A stretch of 42,104 nt of DNA. It comes from Candidatus Omnitrophus magneticus (GTDB taxonomy: Bacteria; Omnitrophota; Gorgyraeia; Tantalellales; Tantalellaceae). The position numbers were made by a program, and so were the translations under genes. Positions 37,201 through 42,104 of this stretch are shown here, piece by piece (the first letter of the stretch is position 1; every line of letters starts with the position of its first letter). The notes under the pieces are model-generated. The model did not search any database and was not told the DNA's origin. It saw nothing but the letters and a program-made list of their open reading frames with translations. The DNA is taken from contig JYNY01000615.1 in assembly GCA_000954095.1 (NCBI GenBank), forward strand, positions 1 through 42,104, read 5' to 3'.

Positions 37201-40200
37201 TATTTTCTAATCCGTTTTTAACCTCTGCCAATTTATTATCCACATCTTTAATTTCCGTATTTTTTTCTCCTAAAAGAGATGGCATTTTTGCCAATTCTAG
37301 CTCGATATTATCCAACTCCTGCATTGCAACAGAAATATTTTCTGATTCATCTGTTATCTCTTTTGACAATTTTTCTATCGAGATTCTTAGGTCTTTCAAT
37401 TGCGTGTCAGCATCCTCAACGTCTTTTTCTAAAAGACCTTTTTTCTTTTTAAAGTTGTCAATTATCGCTATAAAACTAGCTATTATTGCCGCCATACCGG
37501 AATCATTAGCGTCATATTTTTCTAAATCTTTTTCAAATTTTTCTATCTCTTTCCGGACGTTCTCTTTTTCTGTCTTTTTAGATTCTATATTCTTTTCCAG
37601 ATTATTTATTTCTTGTTTCTTATTTTCTAATGCTTTTTTAAGAACATCAAAATTCTCTAACTGTTTATTTTTTTCGGTTTTATTATTAATTAACAAATTA
37701 CACCTATCAGTGATCTCCTTCACAGCTTGTACTAATTCTTCTTTCTTTGCCAGTAATGTTGTATATTCATCATTTAGGCCTTGTTCTTTAGTATTTATCG
37801 CGACCTCATCATACCCCGCGTTTTTTTCATTTATCGCGTCTAATTTATTTTGTGTATTTTCTTGCGCGATTTTAATGGCATCTATTTTTTGAGACGCGTC
37901 ATTTATCTCTCTGTCTTTCGCGATAATCTTTCCGGACAATTCACTAATTTCATTTATTTTTTTTACTACTAGTTCGTTTTGCTGGACTATTTCTAGCTCT
38001 AAAGTGTCTCGCAATTTATTCAACAATTCTAATGAATTTTTTAACGCGGTTATTTCTAGTTCTTTATTTGTGCGTAACCTGTTTTCGCCCTCCAAAGCAA
38101 GAGTTTCTTTCTCATGTTCAGACTGTAAATTTTCTTGTTTTATTTTTTCATCCTGTATATGTGTTAAAAAATTTCCTAACTTCCATTTAACGTCTTTTAA
38201 ATTTTCTTCAGCTTCATCTTTATCAGCCGTCGCCACCTGCATAACTTCTTGCGCTGTCCTAAAACTATCCGAAGCGGCATTATATTCCCACTCGCTTTTC
38301 AGCATGCTTCTTTGTTTTTCTTGTATTTCTTTATAAAAACTTGCTACTTTAGCCTCTAAATCTAAAATACTTAATTCTCTTTGTATTACATCTTTTTCAA
38401 GTTCAAACATAGTAACAGGCGCTTTTATTATTCTGTCTATATTAAACTTGTCTTCTATTTTATTAGATTTTATATAATTAATTCTTGCTTCAAGACGTTC
38501 TTTGGAATATACTAAATATTCTATATTTACAGGCACTCCTGAATTATTGAATAACGCTAGCTTCTCTAAAATATCTTTATAATAATCCATCATTAAATAC
38601 TCTTTAGCATTAAGAATTATATTTCCCAAAAAGTCTATGTTATTTAAAGTACGCGCCATCTCAACAGGCATACCATATTTTAAAAGATTACCTATTCTCT
38701 CCAAATATTGATAATACAACCGATCGCCCGCATTTTTTGTTTCATCTTCGGCATAATAACTAGACAGCTTTCTTAATGCGTTAAACCATTCTGATGAAAA
38801 GTCCGGCGCTAACGAAACTTCTTTAGCGGATATTTGTACATCCAAATTTGACAAAATTTTTAAAGATGCTTTTTCCTCTCTTGTCCTATTTAAAACTATC
38901 CTAAACTCACCTATATTCGCTCGTAATTCTCTAACCCAAGATTTTTTCATTGTTCCCAAATTAATTTCAGATATTTCATGGGCAATAATAGTCAATAAAG
39001 TTCTAAAAGGCGCTCTAGCTGACTGTTCTTTTAGATATATAATTCCATCTTTTGTATAACCGTATAATCCATTTTCATTGTTCCATTCCATATTAGAAAT
39101 AATTTTAATTTCATAAAGAGGGCCCGCGATACTCCTCGCTTTTTGCAATAAAAGTAAAAGTTCTTCTCCATCTAAAATATTCTTTCCCTGCTGAACGCTT
39201 AATGCTCTTCTTAATATTCCATATTTGTATAAGAAATACGGCAATATACCTGATATAAACCCAATGCCTGTTAAAATCAAAGATGTAGAAACTTCGCTAA
39301 TACCATAAAAATATTGAATACCAAAAGATATACTTGAAATTAAAACACCTGTAAAAAGAGCAAACCACCCTCGCGGCTCTTCTTTTTCAAATTTTTCCTC
39401 TTTGCTAGAAACCGCTTCTTGCTGGACTTTTGTATCCGACGCGGTAATAGGCACTACTTCCTCGCCTTTTACTGCTTGCGGCGCTTCTATTTTTTTAGCC
39501 GGCACTTCTTTTTCCACTATTTGTTTTTCTTTAATCCGCGCTATTTCTTCTTGAACTTGTTTAATAAAACCCAATACTACGGTTCTATCTTCTGAATTGT
39601 AAATTTTCTGCCAGCCGGCTATTATCGTAATCCCTAAAACATCTCTAAGATATTCCCTTATTACGTCTCCTGTAAATATTCCGTCATGCTTTTTATCTAT
39701 AAAGGCCTGCGCGACTCTTGAGACAGCGTCTTCTTTTGCTAGTGCGGCCTTTACTATCTCATCCAATATGTTTTCCTGTTTTAATGATCCTTCTTTTATT
39801 CCCGCGGCTATTTTTTCAGTTATTGCCGCTATTTGACTTGTTAATACCGTATTATCCGATACTTCTTTTTCTAATTCACCTAACGCGTCTACCAAAGTTT
39901 TTTCGTCTTTCCCGCGGCCTTTAAATATTTTTCTATCTCTTCCAGCGGCAGTGCCTAATTCAAAATAATTATTTTCACCTTTAAACAGGCTCACCATGCG
40001 GTATCCCGTTGTCCCGTCCAGATTTTCGCCTTCTTCTCCGACAACGACGCCTCTTCCCCCTATATTCTCTACTTTCACTCTATCTAAAAATGTCTTAAAA
40101 TCTATTGGTAATATTACTCCGCCTTCTATTTCATTTTCACGCGTCTTTAATTCATTGTTATATTTTGATTCATACGCTCTTAACCACTCTTCTTTTATTT

Positions 40201-42052
40201 TTTCTATATTCTTTCCTTCATATGCCGCGACTCCTAACGCGTGTATTAAGCCCATCTTTATTTTATTTAAATCTTTATCATAAAAATACGCGCTTATCGC
40301 GAGTTCATATTTTCCTTCTTCCAATATTCTTTCATATACTTTTTTCTTATTTGTCAATATCGCCACATACGGCCTATCATTTCCGCCTTCAAACTTAGGC
40401 GATACCACCAAATACGATAACTTCTTATTCTTCATTAATTCGATTAATCCTTCTGAGTGATATCCTCCTGTTATTAACGCGCCGACTTTTTTCCCTTCTT
40501 TTCTCATCCTTTCCAGCGTGTTATTAAATAACACCTTATCTCGCGCTTCCGCGTTATAATAAAATTCAAGCGCTGATTTTATCCCTTTCACTATTTCACC
40601 TAAATCATATCCATTTGATAACGCGACTCCGTATTTCGCGCATGTTTCTTTTATATATTTCGCGTACCTTTCGCCTGTTATATTCTTATAAAGTCCTTCT
40701 ATTTCTCGGCTTTCCTCGCTTGTTAATTCCAAACGATACAATTGTTTTATAAGCCTGACTTCTCTCATTATTTCATAAAGCGTTTTATCATCTTCGTTCC
40801 TGTACAATTTTTCCCTTAAACTTTTTTCCAATTTTTCAAGCTCGCGGTATAAATTCACTAATTCCACGCTCTCATAAATACTCACATATCTTGTGAACTT
40901 AATTAAATTTGTGTACTTTTCCGCTACTAGCCCCAGTTCTTCTCCTCTTTTCACAAGAAAACTATGATACATCCCTTCAGACATTTTTTTGTCTCGATAT
41001 TCAACTGATTTTATTACTATTTCCTCTACGCCTTTTTTATCAAGTTTATTACTTAATTCTTCGACTAATTCTTTTCTTTCAATATTCGCTTTTGAAAAAT
41101 CTATTTCTCCTTCGAGTTTTATTGAATCCATCAATTTGCCTAAATCGATATATCCTGTTATATCAATTCCTTCTTTCTCTACTAAAACTTTTAATACTTT
41201 GTTCCAATATTCATTAAACCCGATTCTGCCTTCTCTGTGTAAACGGCTTGTCTCATTTATTTTCGCTAAGTCACTATTCCATACCTTTTCACCCAAACGC
41301 GATAAATCCGTTAAAAATTGATCAATATAAATTAATTCTTTCGCTCTATTTTCCGCGACACTCCTAAAGTTCTCCACATTCTCTTTATATAATTTTTCAT
41401 CTTCTATACCGTATAAACTTATATCTTCTTTTTTCTCTGTTGTTATCGCGTAAAATTCTCCAGCACTCATTCTGCCTTCTTTCATCAGAAATGACGCGGT
41501 CTTTTTTCTTATATCCCTATCAGGAAATGTCCTTAATAACGAAGTGTCTATCGCGCCGGTTGAACCTTCAAGCGCGATAAAATCTAAATTATAATTCTTT
41601 ACTAAGTTATCCAAAACTAAAGCTATTGAATATTGCGCAGAAAGCGACGCGTGCGCATCCTGTATATGCACTAATAATTCTTTCCCGGTTTCGCCTGTCA
41701 TACCTTCACGCACATGCGCTAAATCATACGGAACATCTATTCCGTTATGAACTTTTCCGGTTTGACTGGTACTTCCTTCAGGCTTTGAATATGCCCACAC
41801 GCTTTTTCCATCCTGCGCGATACCTAACTCCTGCACTAAAAATACAAACGCTAATACCCCGCTGATTACGCGGATAAATGGAAAATATTTATGTTTGAAA
41901 ATTTTATTTATGGATGGAATATGATTTAAATTTGTACGCGGTAGTGTTTGATGGATGGAAATAAATACAGATATATTTCTAAAAAACAAAGAAATATTTG
42001 TATTAAAATTTGATGTGAGATTTTTTAAATAAATGTTGAATTTAAAATTCAT
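25127..42052 (-). CDS. giant envelope protein, N-terminal half
   Basis: 5641 codons. An N-terminal basic stretch and a membrane helix (about 58-78, VISGVLAFVFLVQELGIA) precede a TraB/ChaN-like domain (about 105-570: HIQDAHASLSAQYS, ALEGSTG, ALITGGYHSEGL). Then come two membrane helices (about 892-943), an HEISE site (1025-1029), helical module copy 1 (1084-1200), coiled coil (about 1215-2505), module copy 2 (2704-2810), an internal signal-like helix (about 3268-3292, ending FAKS), and a peptidoglycan-binding-like domain (about 3357-3428). A weaker second domain follows near 3480-3585, then TolC-like repeats (about 3900-5060) and a helical region to the stop. Frame and phase match the 2081-codon ORF, so the locus reads as one gene of 10,460 codons with two compensating frame changes. 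The ATG has only a weak upstream GAGCAG. Confidence 0.85.
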   Translation of the reverse strand: MNFKFNIYLKNLTSNFNTNISLFFRNISVFISIHQTLPRTNLNHIPSINKIFKHKYFPFIRVISGVLAFVFLVQELGIAQDGKSVWAYSKPEGSTSQTGKVHNGIDVPYDLAHVREGMTGETGKELLVHIQDAHASLSAQYSIALVLDNLVKNYNLDFIALEGSTGAIDTSLLRTFPDRDIRKKTASFLMKEGRMSAGEFYAITTEKKEDISLYGIEDEKLYKENVENFRSVAENRAKELIYIDQFLTDLSRLGEKVWNSDLAKINETSRLHREGRIGFNEYWNKVLKVLVEKEGIDITGYIDLGKLMDSIKLEGEIDFSKANIERKELVEELSNKLDKKGVEEIVIKSVEYRDKKMSEGMYHSFLVKRGEELGLVAEKYTNLIKFTRYVSIYESVELVNLYRELEKLEKSLREKLYRNEDDKTLYEIMREVRLIKQLYRLELTSEESREIEGLYKNITGERYAKYIKETCAKYGVALSNGYDLGEIVKGIKSALEFYYNAEARDKVLFNNTLERMRKEGKKVGALITGGYHSEGLIELMKNKKLSYLVVSPKFEGGNDRPYVAILTNKKKVYERILEEGKYELAISAYFYDKDLNKIKMGLIHALGVAAYEGKNIEKIKEEWLRAYESKYNNELKTRENEIEGGVILPIDFKTFLDRVKVENIGGRGVVVGEEGENLDGTTGYRMVSLFKGENNYFELGTAAGRDRKIFKGRGKDEKTLVDALGELEKEVSDNTVLTSQIAAITEKIAAGIKEGSLKQENILDEIVKAALAKEDAVSRVAQAFIDKKHDGIFTGDVIREYLRDVLGITIIAGWQKIYNSEDRTVVLGFIKQVQEEIARIKEKQIVEKEVPAKKIEAPQAVKGEEVVPITASDTKVQQEAVSSKEEKFEKEEPRGWFALFTGVLISSISFGIQYFYGISEVSTSLILTGIGFISGILPYFLYKYGILRRALSVQQGKNILDGEELLLLLQKARSIAGPLYEIKIISNMEWNNENGLYGYTKDGIIYLKEQSARAPFRTLLTIIAHEISEINLGTMKKSWVRELRANIGEFRIVLNRTREEKASLKILSNLDVQISAKEVSLAPDFSSEWFNALRKLSSYYAEDETKNAGDRLYYQYLERIGNLLKYGMPVEMARTLNNIDFLGNIILNAKEYLMMDYYKDILEKLALFNNSGVPVNIEYLVYSKERLEARINYIKSNKIEDKFNIDRIIKAPVTMFELEKDVIQRELSILDLEAKVASFYKEIQEKQRSMLKSEWEYNAASDSFRTAQEVMQVATADKDEAEENLKDVKWKLGNFLTHIQDEKIKQENLQSEHEKETLALEGENRLRTNKELEITALKNSLELLNKLRDTLELEIVQQNELVVKKINEISELSGKIIAKDREINDASQKIDAIKIAQENTQNKLDAINEKNAGYDEVAINTKEQGLNDEYTTLLAKKEELVQAVKEITDRCNLLINNKTEKNKQLENFDVLKKALENKKQEINNLEKNIESKKTEKENVRKEIEKFEKDLEKYDANDSGMAAIIASFIAIIDNFKKKKGLLEKDVEDADTQLKDLRISIEKLSKEITDESENISVAMQELDNIELELAKMPSLLGEKNTEIKDVDNKLAEVKNGLENIKTERTDFKKNKQESLDQIADLSKQLSDATNELEKLEGVLRGLEEEKNDLTGKADRLNIEKLNLDAGLNDKNNELTENDKNIQHVSDELTGSNTKLNDIKIAIEIHKSNIDSSTAQIEKIKNILSKEEEIKEELNTEQIKFEDILLNKNTSFDKIKIEYDQEAEVYEKAYSLYQEQQSFIAAQTKQLEKMNSDILQENYYIKVQRDRLDLESKDFLEYETRLFRAYLENSNKLDKSLTDSIGVDASKKQGLENTLKKLSESAGILNSEINILEVRLDKVRNINKTVLDGINTIEPLAISANEAYDKKNNEARLFSASIEEFIDKKNELLAAVYNANKDVKNLNDELNVKNNELTLLRESLVNITDEFDNQSKSEEEIGIDMRVINEEYSALLSRLSKIEELFIKIYSEYNAEEIRIKQEEANLISIDDQRGDIDANLANIKAQEQDMENKKQSLAKNIEELKQELLKKTSDINTLLKEQTETLTRKDELDKIFGPLEKSRNTLEQDVNSLKALVNANETKISNVVSEIEKYQVQLDGYNKEDKGMEQIISSLQNIVDTFKTTKNNLEEESNDARESLILKTVEFAELSEQMYNESEEFNIVSDDVLRIEQELKKINEEYFDADNKLKSLEEERQSLETAGPLFSNDTESALNEKNELDTKKENSIKALNEYKTYKQNLTQELDNLKQEKIKLLASEKLLEAKKNDLIKKEVAAKESIKNVCEELDRVENEIIKIKNEITVIFENIKQKNEGIDKNTSEIERLEGERKTATDNKEYSEEVIGTIKNKAGHYNEYLDILRTASNRSDSLIETIDQKIEFKKGEIERLSKEKATQEKELAVIVEDNNALTSREKELFDRMESINALARTYEGAYLDILSRVKSIDKALLENEIVLPVEVEKGPAASTVDISEEKERVSITPTVDISRETKLTQIPEIPSAKERDAKINEIAKTLADIILEGFKENNITSDEWTFYTNRTLDKNKQDLIDSLMTGVVTSLTLVYKGKEWDEIFVEAITKVNQIISDELSKLAVPLTVEETKKELKDVGSKEARVISRKQIKIENSIRDFKKIFIKKIRGSKWENKFLGTSADGEEWFSGIEKIAGYYADNNGSEKSAVYEKYLIRLNELFNAGLPLNYLYRLNNLNYFKKQEIIPVIFNMDKKELNSKVKLLRKYHLTPDHIILAMDIKTIEEKINFFLALDVEVDNTLIGISDEDLLKMIPVDDMKEISKKVDYLNKELVNISSKAVDSSAREATDENRLKEELKKYSKKHYKAMKELSEKIQLLKSYDIFDVELLKYDLKTLSGKIAEHGYYGIKPDKATMKLSGEVVKKYAIDMHIGVMANHEITLSELSRLADLLENEILVPLPEEYKSDFEDLREDKKIALSSRMKEKFADVIKEIRDFDNISYTQDKEASRVILSEFLNRVEEGDLSEYLFNLDMKQRIEFKKLVSNLRAGYYEKELSAEALSYVYRDFERNKNLEQDAKNIVNYIDEELSKKDDATNVLFKEALKKHKEIGRKLDILFMKIKEYVSSSTWDFKNRIRIKNELKTFALELEDSYIYSRQAYLFGNWPDHYICGLLNVEIEEDDLGHLNVEWMRKFLGREGLTVFEKLFDALSIVFPEKKPYSTILSGISYYAKLFSRNKMLAESSGINKWSKFFIVVLGVLGASLMFSIIPSNLFAKSTDDNTNPPPYTPILLAQLDMPYATDETPLYDLTNEKFDMFSGKLDKYSNELNSIRDVINSKTNNKYLKYGDDGEPVRAVQVILTELGYVESGKSGKFGPITDKAVRKFQKDHKLAEDGKAGKNTFLAMMEELLKRSGGNISDEPVKKTSESIEPKKVEEVKKTPVVIESKPEAKPEAKQEFYFNTFSDAQETLKRVNPELFSRFSSIITIVTNNTVEYYSDLSKEDKEVLGEALNQLGYLSDFHKGWFVSAFDLRDSVLSFQERNNVKVSTSDKGILTKNTLAVLFKELLNKSIIVTKPSTGIKERPGIKQEVVPTKEESDVYGTTSVKNISSVELSVKDVLNKGGAIIENYTGGVYSVGDFTADKYRFYLGDKRVDREGNPENVAKRAYYNGTKWTVYKPRAVGLRDVTDYVLGFIPWGTRKDFIIVNSTIDLPRDIRFVQGSQKKVLPPAKIDEADAMYAESSEDNIIHKFDLERPYMVMVQPVGGGRLNIEPLSFELQTSVNGKPVTYYDESGVKVETNEGVYPTTAKSTDGKEFTYIPDVKAVELNSDGEIIKFYTGDQKISDTAVTNLAAVIRSAVKNANVLVTDANEKYGYSKIDSAVKSFKKPVQFSISLSVNLEQLGIPMPSVGFKIPIYSKDPRKEPTVRYVRLLNVQDQFLVKALKKELIFQSIFAINDYNLTLKKISDLENDIASNKQLLSGVKSEVKKGDKTPMDIDSARVNIKKSEHELNIEKGKLAEILDNISSLMGLSFAGRFSILPEETIDVNTINDILTGAGINPEEFWSDYLIPLKEMNVSLSHTEKAKSASEGKWRGSFGINIGWPYMIGPTINFERGKEAVAGLFDIKTISKESQVIEEKRNRAYSGADLKIVLKYCEETKTKLEEFIKLLESERNRKEAAYRNGVITYSELLSIRAEITSYKKYVRDIDHLKTESVSKLAELTAYTALTPMGNISHNGAINADQEIASALEVHKNNPAGYLYRANQAVLYIEEAIKYVNSSDDGDIKDYRNELVGMLTQRLYSAKYMYGLATSELVGKIATARAVYFTAFEEIQQAKSELQRVQDHSVKNVLSKSNLESYTAEVKRAELNLSNAQFEYERASNQLKMLLGYNPEDNVDLGSMADGGAKDAFDKYLDSGKFLAMNSRLYLDALTASKEEYQLLLKLVEDGNIKDIGNILISLGLLSHNQNYTTPLALGEGIQGIPLKAPKGNIIEYIKSMLKSLDGQIEYYENEFIAVKRGNSQQFVRSGLALTEADDEVNRIKRELERVKLEVQPDPVLLAATFSLLRQKEALLRSAVSDYAGAKIEAKKTQSSVTVSRKETTGMEPSKTVVTPEDWENFMVKNNLLKGVPSEDQRLSRVKYELLEQAPANLSFFVSPIESFSSVKTEGIAPVKVFNPNTGTFREAGGTKGSSGWISKFSVSLGATFNLYNIHDAKLKEMAGHLDNQKEILPYKQAMMDYEDVMAVIEGIKSEIVKLRVIEEYKKSLFEDAEIEKIMERVTGTGEKDIIEGILAELSAEEASVRKLLADKKAILWELVASQWVLGMRDIETGMELLYPAGNIKNGQNKEDLMDLMFESLEKNDPEMKYLYEEIEKDFVDREYAKLKRWDPRINLTFSINIAEDKSIGEFLTLSGNFIVWDFGKSRAEQFMAESKIEVTKTEITARGKEIKREIDTKSTHIKEAYSEVVTAYSWLESAVNATSLARKAYESHTSAYWVYADKLREVYKAKMDYIKAVAKYNATVARFKAYLEFLGVKVELTAIAEESVSIRTNEKSNVLEEVIKTQPVVSEKKEKPMPIPVMGKIEFTGIRAIVADNIDNILNTLNIVGQDGKIIGEQYMDREGWIDFFTAYLTKRDPLGRVSFDQTRAKTYLTKFTAIAKNYKMADRLNSVDLPEWLGAYFIPLSLIETRTNINDGMQGVLPDIFSKIGYVSFLVNLSEDRAKQGNADNYALPKASITDEQHVQEGKVLSLADRINIDTAIMKHANLNMDTTRNMLKWQSAVINFLAETETKMNKRETNEMKTEIRGMLKSYYGRLFLESPEEKYDDELFLAVTSYMMQKGVTLRELKSLLVRMKALKPVTDYLFGTITPEDIKTDPFFNVIKSLDSALKSGITGDTRNHILNERRVCAERITNETGPFFKTLFLYDAILEYGAREAYIDKIKDQQYGEISTEDIIAVHKYDDATIKAIVRDMPLSRQKEYIENFLKDYKDPNIRAFIKESMGVDLQFKTSKGKEMTGPGYKKGAKILTSVLHSAVETEVKISGNVLVTGQRGSSVKSISGYIDGFTWAIDKEGKAQIEKRYYILLGPDGKQIAMYAQIDGSKDVYVATSGKARANAKWKEKY
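26890..30350 (-). other. tandem TolC-like (outer-membrane efflux) repeats
   Basis: Long amphipathic helices in pairs, with efflux-protein patterns such as EAAYRNGVITYSELLSIRAE, KSNLESYTAEVKRAELNLS followed by LKMLLGYNPED, and NFIVWDFGKSRAEQFMAE. Four beta-hairpin-like segments interrupt them: FSISLSVNL...VGFKIPIYS, GSFGINIGWPYMIGPTINFE, SKFSVSLGATFNLYN, and NLTFSINIA...LTLSGNFIVWDFG. A TolC protomer has two such hairpins, so this region equals about two protomers. Confidence 0.7.
31770..31985 (-). other. peptidoglycan-binding-like domain (PG_binding_1)
   Basis: YGDDGEPVRAVQVILTELGY, then GKFGPITDKAVRKFQKDH and DGKAGKNTF are the three-helix pattern of the PG_binding_1 fold. It sits 65 residues after an internal membrane/signal-like helix, so it should face the periplasm. 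A second, more divergent copy (VLGEALNQLGYLSD, VLSFQERNNV, GILTKNTLAVL) follows at about 31300-31610. Confidence 0.8.
34540..38411 (-). other. long coiled-coil region
   Basis: About 1,290 residues dominated by Glu, Lys, Leu, Ile and Asn in heptad-like patterns, nearly free of Pro, Trp and Cys, as in SMC or Rad50 arms. There are no Walker motifs at either end, so it is structural and not an SMC ATPase. If fully extended at 0.15 nm per residue it could span up to about 190 nm. Confidence 0.85.
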
Positions 42053-42104
42053 TTCTGCTCATTTTCTGTTAAAAATATGTGTTAGAATGTAACTTTTAAT
42101 ATTT

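Noticed and set aside
36903..37892. 329-codon plus-strand ORF rich in Ser and Phe
   Set aside because: It is the antisense shadow of the Glu/Lys-rich coiled coil, which rarely produces stops on the opposite strand.
34540..38411. SMC/Rad50-like ATPase
   Set aside because: No Walker A, Walker B or signature motif flanks the coiled coil.
1..42104. CRISPR arrays, tRNA and rRNA genes
   Set aside because: No regularly spaced direct repeats and no cloverleaf or rRNA-like segments were seen in the intergenic DNA.

Overview
The window is an AT-rich bacterial chromosome segment. Every convincing protein gene lies on the minus strand. Its most striking content is a run of open frame from about 42.05 kb down to 10.67 kb, 31.4 kb long. 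It is split into three very large ORFs (5641, 2806 and 2081 codons) by two compensating frame changes. Giant envelope genes with long coiled coils, many membrane helices and glycoside-hydrolase domains, next to glycosyltransferase clusters, are known from Omnitrophota (former OP3/Omnitrophica, PVC superphylum). That assignment is an inference from gene style; no phylogenetic marker gene is present.

Layout, left to right. 1-420: a candidate replication origin, with a multi-armed inverted repeat, a cluster of DnaA boxes, a DnaA-trio-like tract and an AT-rich flank. 425-693: a decayed transposase tail. 694-3754: two overlapping surface-glycan genes, a GT-C type membrane glycosyltransferase carrying an in-frame palindromic repeat insertion, and a GT2 glycosyltransferase. 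3796-3963: a long palindromic repeat. 3956-4700: a HEPN/MNT (HI0074/HI0073-like) pair. 4701-5138: gene debris including a nucleotidyltransferase remnant. 5139-9910: a glycan operon made of an N-acetyl sugar amidotransferase, two WaaE-like GT2 enzymes, another GT2, and QueH (queuosine synthesis). It is interrupted by a nested REP/MITE-like element at 7640-7825. 9928-10630: a small PLDc_N-type membrane protein missed by length cut-offs, terminators and more copies of the palindromic repeat. 10670-42052: the giant locus.

The giant product, read through both frame changes, would be about 10,460 residues. Its order is: N-terminal membrane anchor; TraB/ChaN-like domain; two membrane helices; a helical module; about 1,290 residues of coiled coil; a second copy of the helical module; an internal signal-like helix followed by peptidoglycan-binding-like domains; TolC-like (outer-membrane efflux) repeats with four beta-hairpin segments; a long beta-rich region; several membrane-helix clusters; a beta-sandwich plus clan GH-A glycoside hydrolase; more membrane helices; and a helical tail. 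I interpret it as an envelope-spanning machine that anchors to membrane and peptidoglycan and presents a carbohydrate-active domain. The neighbouring genes build the cell's own surface polysaccharide. These functional links are inference; the domain motifs and frame geometry are read directly from the sequence.
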